Shown piece by piece: positions 1 through 11,399 of a DNA stretch of 64,000 bases. This DNA is from Argopecten irradians (lineage: Eukaryota > Mollusca > Bivalvia > Pectinida > Pectinidae): assembly GCF_041381155.1 (NCBI RefSeq), contig NC_091147.1, positions 39,062,053 through 39,126,052 on the forward strand, written 5' to 3'. The notes beneath the pieces were generated by a model, which saw only the letters and a program-made list of their open reading frames with translations, had not been told where the DNA came from and made no database searches. The translations under genes and the position numbers were made by a program. The stretch's first letter is position 1. Each line of letters begins with the position of its first letter.

Positions 1-402
1 TGAGTTTTACGATGCAATTTGTTGAATTTGTTGAGCAACGAAGGCGCAAGATTTTGTTGTTGGGAGGGGGGGGGGGGTGTCATGGGTTCTCCCCCGGGAA
101 AAAAAAGGATCATGGTCGGATCACATCTTCATTTGTGAAACAGTTTCATCAAGACAGAACTTATTACGAACAATGAAACATAAACTAGATAGAAATTCAC
201 CAAAAACATTATATCTCTTCTATATCAGATCAATTTTATTGCCCCCCCCCCCCCCCCCATTTGAGGGTATTAATCGCCTCCTATCCCCATTATCTATAAC
301 AAATGGCTACACCAGTTTGGAATTTAATAAATTTGTGTTTATTTTCTAAACCAGAACTGATTCAAAATTATCAACAAAATCGATAATGTTACTAGTGAGA
401 AC
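1..402. other. Non-coding low-complexity flank
   Basis: No gene is visible. The stretch holds a poly-G run at about 66-77 and a poly-C run at about 242-258, separated by AT-rich DNA. Such homopolymers are common slippage sites and also common assembly weak points. Confidence 0.6.
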
Positions 403-627
403 ATGTGTACTCCAATGAGACACACAGGTACAAGAGGTCATAATAAAAAACTCTACAAGAAACCCTTTCGTCTCAACTCGGCAAGAAATGTTTTCAGTAA
501 CAGGATAGTGGAGTCCTGGAATTCTCTCTCTGTTGATGTGGTCAATGCTGAAAACCTGAAAATTTTCAAAAATAGGCTAAACAAGCACTGGAAAAACCAC
601 GTCACGAAATTTTCACCATCAACCTAG
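403..627 (+). pseudogene. Truncated C-terminal tail of a non-LTR (LINE) reverse transcriptase
   Basis: A 74-codon open frame ends in the characteristic tail of CR1/Jockey-type LINE ORF2 proteins: TRGHNKKLYKK, then FSNRIVESWNSL, then NLKIFKNRLNKHW. In the family this tail follows the reverse transcriptase and thumb regions. No reverse transcriptase motifs precede it in frame, so this is a 5'-truncated insertion, the usual outcome of target-primed reverse transcription. It has no visible link to the timeless gene. The clade is uncertain; non-LTR origin is well supported by the tail pattern. Confidence 0.75.
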
Positions 628-1081
628 GAAAGACATTATATTATACTTAAACCTAGGACATGCTATTAAGGATTTAAGCAATCTTTGAATATTTTACCAT
701 TATTGTAAATATCACTATACATCTTTACAAGCCGTTTGTGGCTTTCCAATGATGTTGGACTGATGAGAAACTGATGAGAAACTGATTCACGCCAGTTTTA
801 TTTTTGGAAAATTATTTGTTTTGCGTCAATGGGCATTAAAGGACTCGTCGGTCGGCTTGGCAACGGTCATATTAATTAGCCTACATTGTATTTCTGGTGG
901 ATTCACATGTTTCCCAGATCTAGACCACATGCATGTCTACACGGAGTTCATCTGTTATGTCTACAGATATATCTTACAGTCAATAGCTTATCATATTAAA
1001 ATAAAATCTATAGTGCTCTTTGAACTATTTCAATATTACAGAAAATGCAGTAGGCCTAAGTTGCATCGTTTTAACACGCGA

Positions 1082-1102
1082 CACGTGACTGTCACACACG
1101 TG
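1082..1102. promoter_or_regulatory. Pair of canonical E-boxes (CACGTG x2)
   Basis: CACGTG occurs at 1082-1087 and 1097-1102, separated by 9 bp. They lie just upstream of promoter-like motifs (1132-1173) and of a candidate non-coding first exon. CACGTG is the binding site of CLOCK/CYCLE(BMAL) heterodimers, which drive timeless in insects. Assignment to timeless rests on orientation and on it being the only host gene downstream. Confidence 0.5.
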
Positions 1103-1131
1103 TTGTGTGTGTGGAAGGTCGGTCCCATATA

Positions 1132-1173
1132 TTGCGCAGCCGACATGCGCAATGGTTTTTATTAAGATGGCGG
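1132..1173 (+). promoter_or_regulatory. Candidate core promoter with NRF1-like and YY1-like motifs
   Basis: TTGCGCA (1132-1138) and ATGCGCAA (1145-1152) resemble NRF1 half-sites in opposite orientation. AAGATGGCGG (1164-1173) matches the YY1 consensus that in animals sits just downstream of many TATA-less start sites. The cluster is notable in otherwise AT-rich DNA. The ATG inside the YY1 motif opens only eight codons, so it is not a credible protein start. Confidence 0.4.
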
Positions 1174-1269
1174 AAAAACAAAACACAGCATAGGCTACTC
1201 CGCTGTTGGAAAATCTTTGTGATTTACAACTGAACGCCATACGTCTGATAGATTCAGATATTAAAGTAG
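1150..1269 (+). other. Candidate non-coding first exon of timeless
   Basis: The segment after the promoter-like motifs ends at a good 5' splice site, GTAG|GTAAGA (intron from 1270). Coding exon 1 at 11300 is preceded by a splice acceptor (ending 11239), so at least one upstream 5'UTR exon must exist. This is the best candidate seen, which would make the first intron about 10 kb. The left boundary is a guess; no transcript evidence is available. Confidence 0.35.
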
Positions 1270-1365
1270 GTAAGATAAATATTTTTTGTTTATTGTGGTA
1301 CTATTAATCCTATCCAAATGCGAGGTTCAGTTCGAATTTACTATCTTAAGTTTTCACACTGTTAC

Positions 1366-1385
1366 ATATATATATATATATATAT
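1366..1385. repeat. (TA)n microsatellite
   Basis: An alternating TA tract of about 20 bp inside the presumed first intron. Confidence 0.85.
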
Positions 1386-1780
1386 TTGCCAGGTAAGTCA
1401 ATTATCATGTCGAGACGATTCGTCCCTAAGCAATACTTGCTTTAATATATATGTACGTTTGGAAAAAAACGTGACATAAAGTTTGTAATGATGATGCTAA
1501 ATTACACTTAAAATCAGCAATCTTTTATGTTAAGTGCATGAATCGCTAATTAGACCTTTATTAGAAATATTTGGACAACTCGTCCCAAAAAGAAACCCAG
1601 TTTGTTGCACAACTAGATCTAGTTATACGATGAAATCGCCGATATGACAAGACTACCCTAACAAGTTTAACTTGACTTTTAAAGATTTTGTCCTTCACTG
1701 TAGATGCTGTTTGTTTTAACTTCTTCCTTACAAGATAAAAAATATTGACATTTTAACATCTGAAGCATCGTAGCTTCACT

Positions 1781-1810
1781 CACGTGTCCCACACGTGTGC
1801 GAGACACGTG
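1781..1810. promoter_or_regulatory. Triple E-box cluster with clock-type spacing
   Basis: Three CACGTG sites occur in 30 bp at 1781-1786, 1792-1797 and 1805-1810, with spacers of 5 and 7 bp. Tandem E-boxes with a spacer of about 6-7 bp are the established high-affinity arrangement for two CLOCK-BMAL-type dimers (E1-E2 elements). The cluster lies about 510 bp inside the presumed first intron. I infer an enhancer for the clock gene timeless. Confidence 0.55.
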
Positions 1811-2168
1811 AACATATGTAGGTTTGCGAGTACTGCATATTATGAAATGAAATTCGACAGCATCACGTTTTGGATTTAATGTTTGTATTCTTAAGGGAAA
1901 AACATATAGTTAAATTATTTTATTTATTCTGAATATCTATATAGCAAATGACCTACAATTAAGTACTGATGTGTAGTCTACTGATCGAGGATATATGTAG
2001 CAAGCCCTTAGAAGTTGCTACATATGTAGGAGCCTTATAGAGGAGTGTCAGCTAGGCCTATATATGGTTTCCATAGCAGCGGTTTATGGTAGTATCGTCT
2101 TGATTATGAGTATACATTAATTAGAAATCTAATTAGAGAGCATAAAATTTATTTAATATTAGAGGTAT

Positions 2169-2520
2169 GAGATGTCAATTAATGTATATATATAAGATGT
2201 CAATGTATATGATATGTCATGTATATGATATGTCAATGTATATGAGATGTCAATGTATATGATATGTCATGTATATGATATGTCAATGTATATGATATGT
2301 CAATGTATATGATATGTCATGTATATGAGATGTCAATGTATATGATATGTCATGTATATGAGATGTCAATGTATATGATATGTCATGTATATGAGATGTC
2401 AATGTATATGAGATGTCAATGTATATGATATGTCATGTATATGAGATGTCAATGTATATGATATGTCATGTATATGAGATGTCAATGTATGAGATGTCAA
2501 TGTATATGAGATGTCAATAT
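2169..2520. repeat. Minisatellite of 16/17-bp units
   Basis: About 21 units alternate between a form with GATATGTCATGTATAT and one with GAGATGTCAATGTATAT. The array is in the presumed first intron and has no coding potential. Confidence 0.9.
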
Positions 2521-2674
2521 TGACAATTTGTTGATTGTTATCACATTCTGCTTTACTAAATATATTTTTACTTTGTATGAAAAAGTTCAGTTCTTTGCAA
2601 TTGTTATATCTTACATTTAAGGCCTAGAAGAAAAAAAATGTTGTGTTTCCGCTTTCCTGAACCAACCTTTTTTT

Positions 2675-3697
2675 AGCCAAAATCGCTTTTTGTCCGTGGT
2701 CCGTCATCCGTCCTTCCGTCTGTCCTTTCGTCAGTCCTTCCGTCCGTTAACAATTCTTGTTACCGCTATTTCTCAGAAAGTACAGAAGGGATCTTTTTTA
2801 AATTTCACATGTAGGTTCCCCTAGGGGTCTATAGCTAGTTGTGCATATTGTATTTTGGGACCAATCAGTCAACAAGATGGCCGACGGGCTGCCATCTTGA
2901 ATTTTGATAGTTAAAGTTTGTTACCGCTATTTCTCAGAAATTACTGAAGGGATCTTTCTCAAATTACACATGTAGGTTCCCCTAGGGGTCTAGTTGTGCA
3001 TATTGTATTTTGGGACCAATCGGTCAACAAGATGGTCGACAGGCCGCCATCTTGGATTTTGACAATTGAAGTTTGTTATCGCTATTTACCAAAAAGTACT
3101 AAAGTGATCATTGTCAAATTGCATGTGCAGGTTCCCCTAGGGGTCTAGTTGTGCATATTGCATTTTGGGACCAATCGGTCAACAAGATGGCCGACAGGCC
3201 GCCATCTTGGATTTTGATAGTGAAAGTTTGTTACCGCTATTTCTCAGAAAGTGCTGAAGGGATTCTTCTCAAATTTCACATGTAGGTTCCCCTAGGGCTC
3301 CAGTTATGCATATTGAATTTTGGTACCGATCGGTGAACAAGATGGCCGACAGGGTGCCATCTTGAATTCGGGAAGTTGAAGCTTGTTACCGCTATTTCTC
3401 AGAAAGTACTGAAGTGATATGTCTCAAATTTTATATGTAAGTTCCACTAGGACCTTAGTTGTGCATATTGCATTTTCGGACTGATCGTCAAAAAGATGGC
3501 CGACAGGTAGCCATATATATATGCATCATGGATTTATATAATTGTAGTTTGTTACTGTTATGTATCTCAGAAAGTACTCAAAGGATCTTTCTCCATATGT
3601 AGTAATATGTAGTAAAAGTTTGAAAAGCAGAGAAAAGATCCCTCTTTCGTTTGTCAGACATAGATCATTCTTTGGTGGGAGCCAAGATCCCTCTGGT
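2675..3697 (+). mobile_element. Non-autonomous element with TCCG microsatellite and tandem core, family 1 copy 1
   Basis: The order is: a left segment reading ATCGCTTTTTGTCCGTGG, a (TCCG/TCCT)n-rich stretch (about 2690-2750), four to five diverged core units of about 160-175 bp (each with GTTACCGCTATTTCTCAG, CCCCTAGGGGTC and AAGATGGCCGAC), and a right end GGTGGGAGCCAAGATCCCTC. A second copy follows at 4169-5347. The layout resembles the bivalve pearl-like, Helitron-related elements with tandem cores. There is no protein. The left boundary is uncertain because the terminal hairpin seen in copy 2 is missing here. Confidence 0.7.
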
Positions 3698-4168
3698 TAA
3701 CCTACAAACCCTAATTTTTTTTGGGGGTCATCCGGAAAATCACAGAAATTCCGTCTTCGTTATTATTGTTTCACACTCACTTCTTGTAAATGTTTGTATA
3801 TATAGCCTAGAGCATAAATATTCAAAAATTGAAATCTCAAATCATTTACAACCATAATGTTCCAATATGAAATTCTTGTTTATGTTAACTGACGCGTGAA
3901 TCTGTTTGAGAAAAAGCTAGGCAATGATCGCAACCTATTTGCAATAACTAAACATGATCATGATTGTGTCTTGAATTTTGATTCTAGATAACGAACAAAT
4001 TTAGTTAAATTTCCCCTAACAATATGAGATTACGATCGTGATTAACTTCAAAGGGCAGATAGAAAGTGTTATGACAATGTGCTAGTGTAGGAATTCGAAA
4101 ATGGCAAAGGGTGATGAAGCCATCCGTTCACCGGGCCTTGAATGTTTTGAGAATTATTTTGGTATTTT

Positions 4169-5347
4169 TAGTCCACCATCATTAGATGGTGGGCTATTCA
4201 AATCGCTTTTTGTCCGTGGTCCGTCGTCCATCCTTCCGTCCATCTGTCCGTCCGTCAGTCCGTCCGTTAACAATTCTTGTTATCGCTATTTCTCGGAAAG
4301 TACTGGAGGGATCATTCTTAAATTTCATATGTAGGTTCCCCTTGGGCCCTAGTTGTGCATATTGCTTTTGGGACTGATTGGTCAACAAGATGGCCGCCAG
4401 GCAGCCATCTTGGATTTTGATAGTTAATGTTTGTTATCGCTATTTCTCAGAAAGTACCAAAGGGGTCATTCTCAAATTTCATATGTAGGTTCCTCTGGGG
4501 CCTTTGTTGTGCAAATTGCGTTTTGGGACTGATTGGTCAACAAGATGGCCGCCAGGCAGCCATCTTGTATTTTGACAATTGAAGTTTGTTACCGCTATTT
4601 CCCAAAAAGTACTAAAGTGATCATTGTCAAATTGCATGTGCAGGTTCCCCTAGGGGTCTAGTTGTGCATATTGCATTTTGGGACTGATCGCTCAACAAGA
4701 TGGCCGACAGGCCGCCATCTTGGATTTTGATAGTGAAAGTTTGTTACCGCTATTTCTTATAAAGTACTGAAGGGATCTGCCTCAAAAGTCAAGTGCAGAT
4801 TCCCCTAGGACCCTAGTCTTACAAATTGCATTTTGGATGAACAAAATGGGCGTCATCTTGGATTCTGATAGTTGAATTTTGTTACCGCTATTTCTCAGAA
4901 AGTACCAAAGCGATCTGTCTCAAATTTCATAACAAGGTTCCCATATATAGGGCTTTAGTATTGCATATTGCATTTTGGGAACGATCTGTAAACAAGGCTG
5001 CAATCTTAGTTTTTGATAATTTTAAGTTTGTTACCGCTATTTCATAGAAAGTACTGAAGGGATCTGTTTCAAATTTTTTATGTCGGTTTCCCTAGAGCCC
5101 TATACTAGTTGTGCATATTGCATTTTTGGACTGATCGGTAAACAAGATGGCCAACAGGCTGCCATCTTAGATTTTGATAATTGAAGTTTGTTACCGCTAT
5201 TTCTCAGGAAGTACTGAAGCAATCTGTTTCAAATTTTATATGTAATATGTTTGAAAAAGTTTGAAAAGCAGAGAAAAGATTCCTCTTTCCAATGTCAGAC
5301 ATAGATCATTCTTTGGTGGGCGCCAAGATCCCTCTGGGATCTCTTGT
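4169..5347 (+). mobile_element. Non-autonomous element with TCCG microsatellite and tandem core, family 1 copy 2
   Basis: This copy has both ends. It starts TAGTCCACCATC with a palindrome CCACCATC-atta-GATGGTGG, continues through a TCCG-rich stretch, then about six core units of 150-175 bp, and ends in a hairpin GATCCC-tct-GGGATC followed by TCTTGT. The hairpin-then-CTCTTGT end is shared with the unrelated elements ending at 9720 and 16685, which suggests one mobilisation machinery. The motif AAGATGGCCGAC recurs in the core units and is not a gene start. Confidence 0.75.
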
Positions 5348-6167
5348 ATAAATAAGGATTGTATTTTTGATACATTCCAACTTGGTTGGATTGTATATAT
5401 AATGTATGAAAAATATGATTACGAATTCCTGGGGACCCTTCAAATATATATGTTCATGTTAATTGGGTTAACATTTAGTATTATATTATAAAGGGATAAT
5501 TTAACAAGGCTAATTCTGTTACATAACCATGAAGCTAAATATGACGTAAATCTATCGATCTACTTTCCTTATGAAACATATAACAAGGAGTATTGACTAA
5601 TGCCACGACATTGTTAAGTATTTTGATTGATACCTTTGAAATTCCAAATTGTTGATCAATACGATTATGCAGGTATAACTTGAATGCTGTTCATACCCGT
5701 ACCCGAGCCAAAGTCACGTACATTAATCAAATGCAATACAAAACCATTGAGAAGTAGGTGAAATTATATTTAGTTAATGGCTTCGCCGGGGATATCTACC
5801 TAATTTACACGGGCTCCATTATCATTATATATACCCTCATAACCTCAACAAAATAAAAATCTATTCCTTATATTTACAGTTTTGCATATTTTTTATTAAA
5901 ATACCCATATTTTTTCTCTCTCCCGTCATCGTCAACGAATTTGATTTAACAGCTGATTGGAATCGAGTCATTCATATGTTCCCACCAAAAGTGGGGTCAT
6001 GACCCCACATTGCTATGCCATCAACTTTTCCCGTAACAATAGAACCGCTGCGCGTGTTGTGCTATCATTATACATTGATAATGATAATACTAGAAAGCAT
6101 GATTATTGAGTCCATGTCAGTGCAAACTGTAAGTATACAAGAATATGCACCAAATAACCTAAACACG

Positions 6168-6206
<39 letters not shown>
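6168..6206. repeat. (TA)n microsatellite
   Basis: An uninterrupted TA dinucleotide tract of almost 40 bp in the presumed first intron. Confidence 0.95.
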
Positions 6207-6207
<1 letters not shown>

Positions 6208-7484
6208 CCACTGTAAAAGCGATTTGAGTAGTTCTAGACGAAAATTTCTTTACTACACTGGCAAGGGCCTTGGTTAACGTTCGGCATGCAAGACATCCGA
6301 CCAAAGCTGATAATTATGCACCATGGCATGGCCAGTTAAAAATGTTATACTTTTTAATCATAAAACAATATACCGTTACAGTTACAGAACAAGATGTTTT
6401 CATAATACCTTAAATACATGAACAAATTGGCAAAAAATATCAAAGAATATCATAATCTTCATAGACACATATCAAATGGTCAAAATGATTTTTTGGAAGC
6501 AAAATTTAAAGATAGTTGGTGTAGATGGGAACCTCTTATAGACTTTGATATATGAACTCTTAAATGATGCAAAAAATAAAAAACCTATGATAATTACTTG
6601 GGTAATTTAAATCCTGACAACTAATTATTTTTACAATAAATCTTTTACCATTAGATAAAAATGACATAAAATCCACATCTCGACTATATCCTCCTATACA
6701 ACTATGTCCTGTACATGCATGTCCAACCTATCTTCTCCCCCTCATTCTAAATGTTATAATATGATTATAGATACATTATATGTCTGAGAATGTGGTGTAT
6801 GGAAATCTCTGAATGTATATGTAATAATGAAAGTAAACTTTTAGGTATATATATATATGAGTATATGTGTACATATATATGTGTGTATGTGTGTGAAGGG
6901 TTGCATTGTAAAAGCTTAAGCTTAATTATGAATACGAATGTGATATAAAATTGGTACAAATGAAATACTTTTGTTTTTATAGCTATCATGGTAGAATGTT
7001 TGCAATCTTTTTTCTGTATTGTCTCTGTAAAATTGAAAATGATTTCAAAAATATGAAATATTTGTTGAGGTGATCTCTGATTTGATCACTGCCAGCAGAC
7101 GTCGGGGGATGGAATTATTATACAGAGTTGTCACATACTGACGAGAAGCGAACTTTGTATATATTGCAGCAAAAAGTTCACCAGTTGTGTTGATGTTTCA
7201 GGGTTGGTTTTTTAACGTTTTTTTAAATCTTAAGCCATGCATACATGTTTTCAATACATAACTGTCTGGAGACTGTGCTTGTTATGTAATATAATTATAA
7301 GGAATGTTATATATATATTTGTTTGCTTGATATATTGGTTAGTTACATGTGCCCGATGAACAGGAGCATTATATATTATCATCCTGGAAACGATAACTCC
7401 ATCTGAAAAATGGTGGGCAATAACACGTCAAAAATTGTTAGCAAGGACATGTGAATACATGTATTTCTGTGCATTAATATTATA

Positions 7485-7692
7485 TACCATATTTGACCCA
7501 ATAAGCGCCCAGGGCGCTTAAAAATTGATAAAAATGAAAAGGTGCTAATAAGTCAAAATTACCCGGTATTGCAAATCTATAATGTTTATGTAATTTTGGT
7601 CCTTATTTATGACTGGGCAATTGAAACTGAGGCCTCAAAAAGGGGGAGGGGCGCTTATAGGGACATGGGCGCTTATTGGGTCGATTATGGTA
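7485..7692. mobile_element. TA-flanked MITE, CGACCCAATAAGCGCCC family, copy a
   Basis: About 208 bp with terminal inverted repeats: TACCATATTTGACCCAATAA at the left and GGGTCGATTATGGTA at the right. The interior carries GGCGCTT and GAGGCCTCAAAAAGGGGG. Full copies are at 10993 and 46277, inverted ones at 41342 and 45972, and fragments near 12783 and 55762. It is non-coding. Confidence 0.8.
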
Positions 7693-8301
7693 TGTTACCA
7701 TCAATTTTGCATAGAGTCCTCGTGCAGTTTTAACAAATACATCCCCAAATCATAACTGATACCCGGCGTTGTTGGAGAGGACAAATGCACTGAGATAGAT
7801 ACGACTCTCTGACTGTTCTCCAAACATATACATGTATATGAAAATATAATTGTCACCAACAACTACTTGAGATTATAATTATTTACTTGAGATTAATTTG
7901 TACTCTGAAAATATCACAGTATTTCAGCAAGACCAGAATTGATAAATTATGTGTTTGCCTAAACTCTACCCAAGATTTTATGAGTGGGTATAAGTACAGG
8001 TAGGTAGGCAAGATATTTCATTTTATTTACAAATTTTACTCTGATTGCTTTCTTTAGTTCTTTTAAAATAAAATTTATATAAATCACTTATTTTGATGCA
8101 GTACATTCTCTGTGAGTGTCAAGGATAAAAATCAAAGTGCATAATGATCAAACATGGCCATGGTCTTGACTAAAATCTTTGGTATCGTTATATAATTAGA
8201 GGTAGTTTAGCTTGTTGATAAGGGGATAAGCTGTTTTTCTTTTTGTTTTATTGGGGGTTCCATGCATGCCGATCGAGGGTATAATTATATATTATGATTT
8301 T

Positions 8302-9720
8302 TAGGTCATCTGAAACGAAGTTGTGGAAATGGCAGAATCAAATACTCTTCATATAGATAGAAAGGACTTTATATGAAGTCTTTTACAAAAATTGTGAATT
8401 ATATGACTTTTAGGGTCTCCGGTTTCCCTTTGGGGAGGGGGCCAAGTTTACTATTCGGTATTTGCATATTACAGAGTGATCTGCCCTTGCAGGTAGGTAT
8501 TTATTGTTATGTCATATGTTTATGGGTGTAAAGTCATACTTTTCGGAGAAAACGACGTAAGTTGCGCTCACAAAATAATGACGTAACAATCAATATCTAC
8601 CCGCAAGGGAGCTTATAATTATATAATTACTCTGTAACAAGACGGAATAGTTTATATAGGGAAAACACATATATGATTATTTTTTGCTCAATTTTCATAG
8701 GAAATGAGTCAAACATGTTTAGAATTATAAGTCAGATCAAGATAGTATTTTAACATCATATCCATAATGGTCCCGGCCGACCCCCTGGGGGCATAGGTGT
8801 GGGGCCAAAAGGGTCAAATAGGCTAAAACTTCAAAAATCTTCTTCTAAAATTCTGGAAATGGTAGAATCAAATACTCTGTATGGATGGAAAGGTCTTAAG
8901 GGGCTTTATAAAAATTGTGAATCAAATATATGACCCTGGAGTCTGTCGCACGCTTCCCCTGGGGAGGGGGGAGTTTACTTTAGTTTATATAGAAAAACAC
9001 AATTATGAACATTATTTCTTACCAAAAAATGGGTCAAACTTGATTAGAATTATTAGTCTGAGATATAGCATTTTAACATCCATATCAGTCCTCGCTGACC
9101 CCTGGGTGACCAGAGGGGCGAGGCCAAACACAGGGCTCGCGCTGTCAGTCGCCATAGGCGCCAATGGCGAATTTGAAATGCATTTGGCGATTTAAAAACA
9201 GCATTGGCGAAAGAAGAATTTTTCATGAACCCAAAGTTTTCCTCCCACTACAGATGAAATTCGCCAATTCTAGCCATACACCAGACAATGGGCCACTGTC
9301 TTGATAATTAGGTAAACAAAAGAGGTGTGAACACTCCCTGACCACCACCCAGATCCTAATTAATAGCTGCCTATAGCTAGGGCTCTTTCCACCTGGGCTT
9401 GGTAGTGTCACACCGTGTGTATTACAGCTGAAGTTGATCGGCCTATTGGCCATTATTAGAAAACAATTACCTGGCATGGCCTTTCAATACATTTTGTGAT
9501 TACAGCTAGTGAGCATTACATCAAAAACAAACACAGCTTACAACTGTAAATGCCTAACTGTACCCAAGTCACAAAGTTTTGCAATCGTAATGGCCGCCAG
9601 GAAACAGGGTCAAAATGACTAAAATTTCAAAAAAAAATTATCCGAGTTCACAGTTCACTTCAAGGGCATATACATATATATCCGAACTCAGGTGGCTGTT
9701 AAGGCCCATGGACCTCTTGT
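8302..9720 (+). mobile_element. Tandem-core non-autonomous element, third family
   Basis: It starts TAGGTCATCTGAAACG and ends with a hairpin AGGCCC-at-GGACCT followed by CTTGT, the same end architecture as the elements at 4169-5347 and 15541-16685. At least two diverged core units are recognisable by GGAAATGG-AGAATCAAATACT (about 8325 and 8860) and a G-rich segment with GGGGAGGGGG. A MITE has inserted into the first unit at 8447-8655. No open frame of note is present. The unusual stretch at 9130-9230 with repeated TGGCGA is unexplained. Confidence 0.6.
8447..8655. mobile_element. MITE with ACAGAGTTATCTGCCC ends, copy 1 (nested)
   Basis: The left end reads CTATTCGGTATTTGCATATT, then ACAGAGTGATCTGCCCTTGC. 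The right end is its inverse, GCAAGGGAGC then ATTACTCTGTAAC. Other copies are at 11869, 16857, 44249 and 51966. It interrupts the element at 8302-9720, so it is the younger of the two. Confidence 0.75.
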
Positions 9721-9982
9721 TATTTTTATTTTTTATATCAATGTGTTTCAATTAAAATAATTAAAATGGAGACTGAAATACCATATATATAAATTCCACT
9801 GTAATAAAAATTTCATTTCTGAAGTATGTTTCAGTGCTACAGAAAATGCTGTACTTTGACTATATTTAAAGCAATATGAAAGCTTCAATTCATTCTATTA
9901 GATTTGACAAAATTTCCTTAGAGACTTTCTTTGATAATATGGCGTAGATTATATATATGTATATTGTATCAAGTAAATTACA

Positions 9983-10860
9983 GTATCGGACCACAACAAC
10001 TAAGTGTATAACTAGATAGGACTGATTACGTGGGTAATATCAGCCCACAACAACTAAGTGTAACTAGATAAGACTGATTACGTTGGTAATATCAGCCCAC
10101 AACAACTAAGTGTAACTAGATAGGACTGATTACATGGGTAATATCAGACCACTACAACTTAGTGTAACTAGATAGGACTGATTACATGGGTAATATCAGA
10201 CCACTACAACTAAGTGTAAAGATAGGACTGATTACGTGGGTAATATCAGACCACAACAACTAAGTGTAACTAGATAGGACTGATTACGTGGGTAATATCA
10301 GCCCACAACATTAAAGTGTAAAGATAGGACTGATTACGTGGGTAATATCAGCCCACAACAACGTAGTATAACTAGATAGGACTGATTACGTGGGTAATAT
10401 CAGACCACTACAACTAAGTGTAACTAGATAGGACTGATTAAGTGGGTAATATCAGCCCATAACAACTTAGTGTAACTAGATAGGACTGATTACATGGGTA
10501 ATATCAGACCTCTACAACTAAGTGTAAAGATAGGACTGATTACGTGGGTAATATCAGCCCACAACAACTAAGTGTAACTAGATAGGACTGATTACGTGGG
10601 TATTATCAGACCTCTACATCTAAGTGTAACTAGATAGGACTGATTACGTGGGTAATATCAGCCCACAACAACTAAGTGTAACTAGATAGGACTGATTAAG
10701 TGGGTAATATCAGCCCATAACAACTTAGTGTAACTAGATAGGACTGATTACATGGGTAATATCAGACCTCTACAACTAAGTGTAAAGATAGGACTGATTA
10801 CGTGGGTAATATCAGCCCACAACAACTAAGTGTAACTAGATAGGACTAATTACATGGGTA
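9983..10860. repeat. 52-bp minisatellite
   Basis: About 17 tandem units contain GGACTGATTACGTGGG, TAATATCAGCCCACAAC and AACTAAGTGTAACTAGATA. Some units lack CTAG and are 48 bp. Variant units recur in blocks (for example the segments around 10440-10540 and 10690-10790), showing block duplication. It lies in the presumed first intron of timeless, about 450 bp before coding exon 1. Confidence 0.95.
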
Positions 10861-10992
10861 ACCAACAATAGTGCTTGTATATAATTAAAACGCCACATGC
10901 ATCATCAGTAACTTTGAACATTTTCATCATCATTGTGAAAACTATATGACTTAACTTGGACTCAATTTCAAAGCTAAATTTGTAATCATAAT

Positions 10993-11194
10993 TACCGTAT
11001 TCGACCCAATAAGCGCCCAGGGCGCTTGAAAAATTGAAAAAATGAAAAGGTGCTAATAAGACTAAATTATTGCAAATCTATACAGTTGAGTGTAGTTTTT
11101 GTCTGTATTTATGCCTGGACAATTGAAATTGAGGCCTCAAAAAGGGGGATGGGCGTTTATAGGGACATGGGCGCTTATTGGGTCGAATACGGTA
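10993..11194. mobile_element. TA-flanked MITE, CGACCCAATAAGCGCCC family, copy b
   Basis: The best-preserved copy: TACCGTATTCGACCCAATAA at the left and the near-perfect inverse TTGGGTCGAATACGGTA at the right, 202 bp. It ends 45 bp before the splice acceptor of timeless coding exon 1, so it forms the immediate intronic flank, including much of the likely branch-point region. Confidence 0.85.
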
Positions 11195-11299
11195 ATGATC
11201 TCTTTTTTTTCAAAAGCTGATTGTATGAATTCATTACAGGTTGCACTTAAGTACAGATTAAATACCGTTTCCAAGAGGAGCAATCCCACAAATTACAAT

Positions 11300-11399
11300 A
11301 TGGAGTGGCATATTATGAATGTGGATGGCTTGAACAGCCTTTCTAGTAACCTGGGGATGGTGGAGAATGGCACATATATCCCCTCAGCTAACAGTCAAG
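11300..11399 (+). CDS. timeless: timeless coding exon 1 (residues 1-33)
   Basis: The start ATG at 11300 has A at -3 and G at +4. The product begins MEWHIMNVDGLNSLSSNLG, aligning with the short (S-TIM) start of fly TIM. The exon itself begins at an acceptor (TTCATTACAG ending 11239), and the 20 codons before the ATG are open and in frame. It ends CAAG|GTAAGC, phase 1. Confidence 0.9.

Noticed and set aside
1164..1190. ATG in AAGATGGCGG as a protein start
   Set aside because: It opens only eight codons before TAG; it fits a YY1-type promoter motif instead.
4101..4388. Small frames rich in Arg/Thr/Asp (GRTDGRTDGRKDG) or Pro/Ser/Val
   Set aside because: They translate the TCCG microsatellite of a mobile element.
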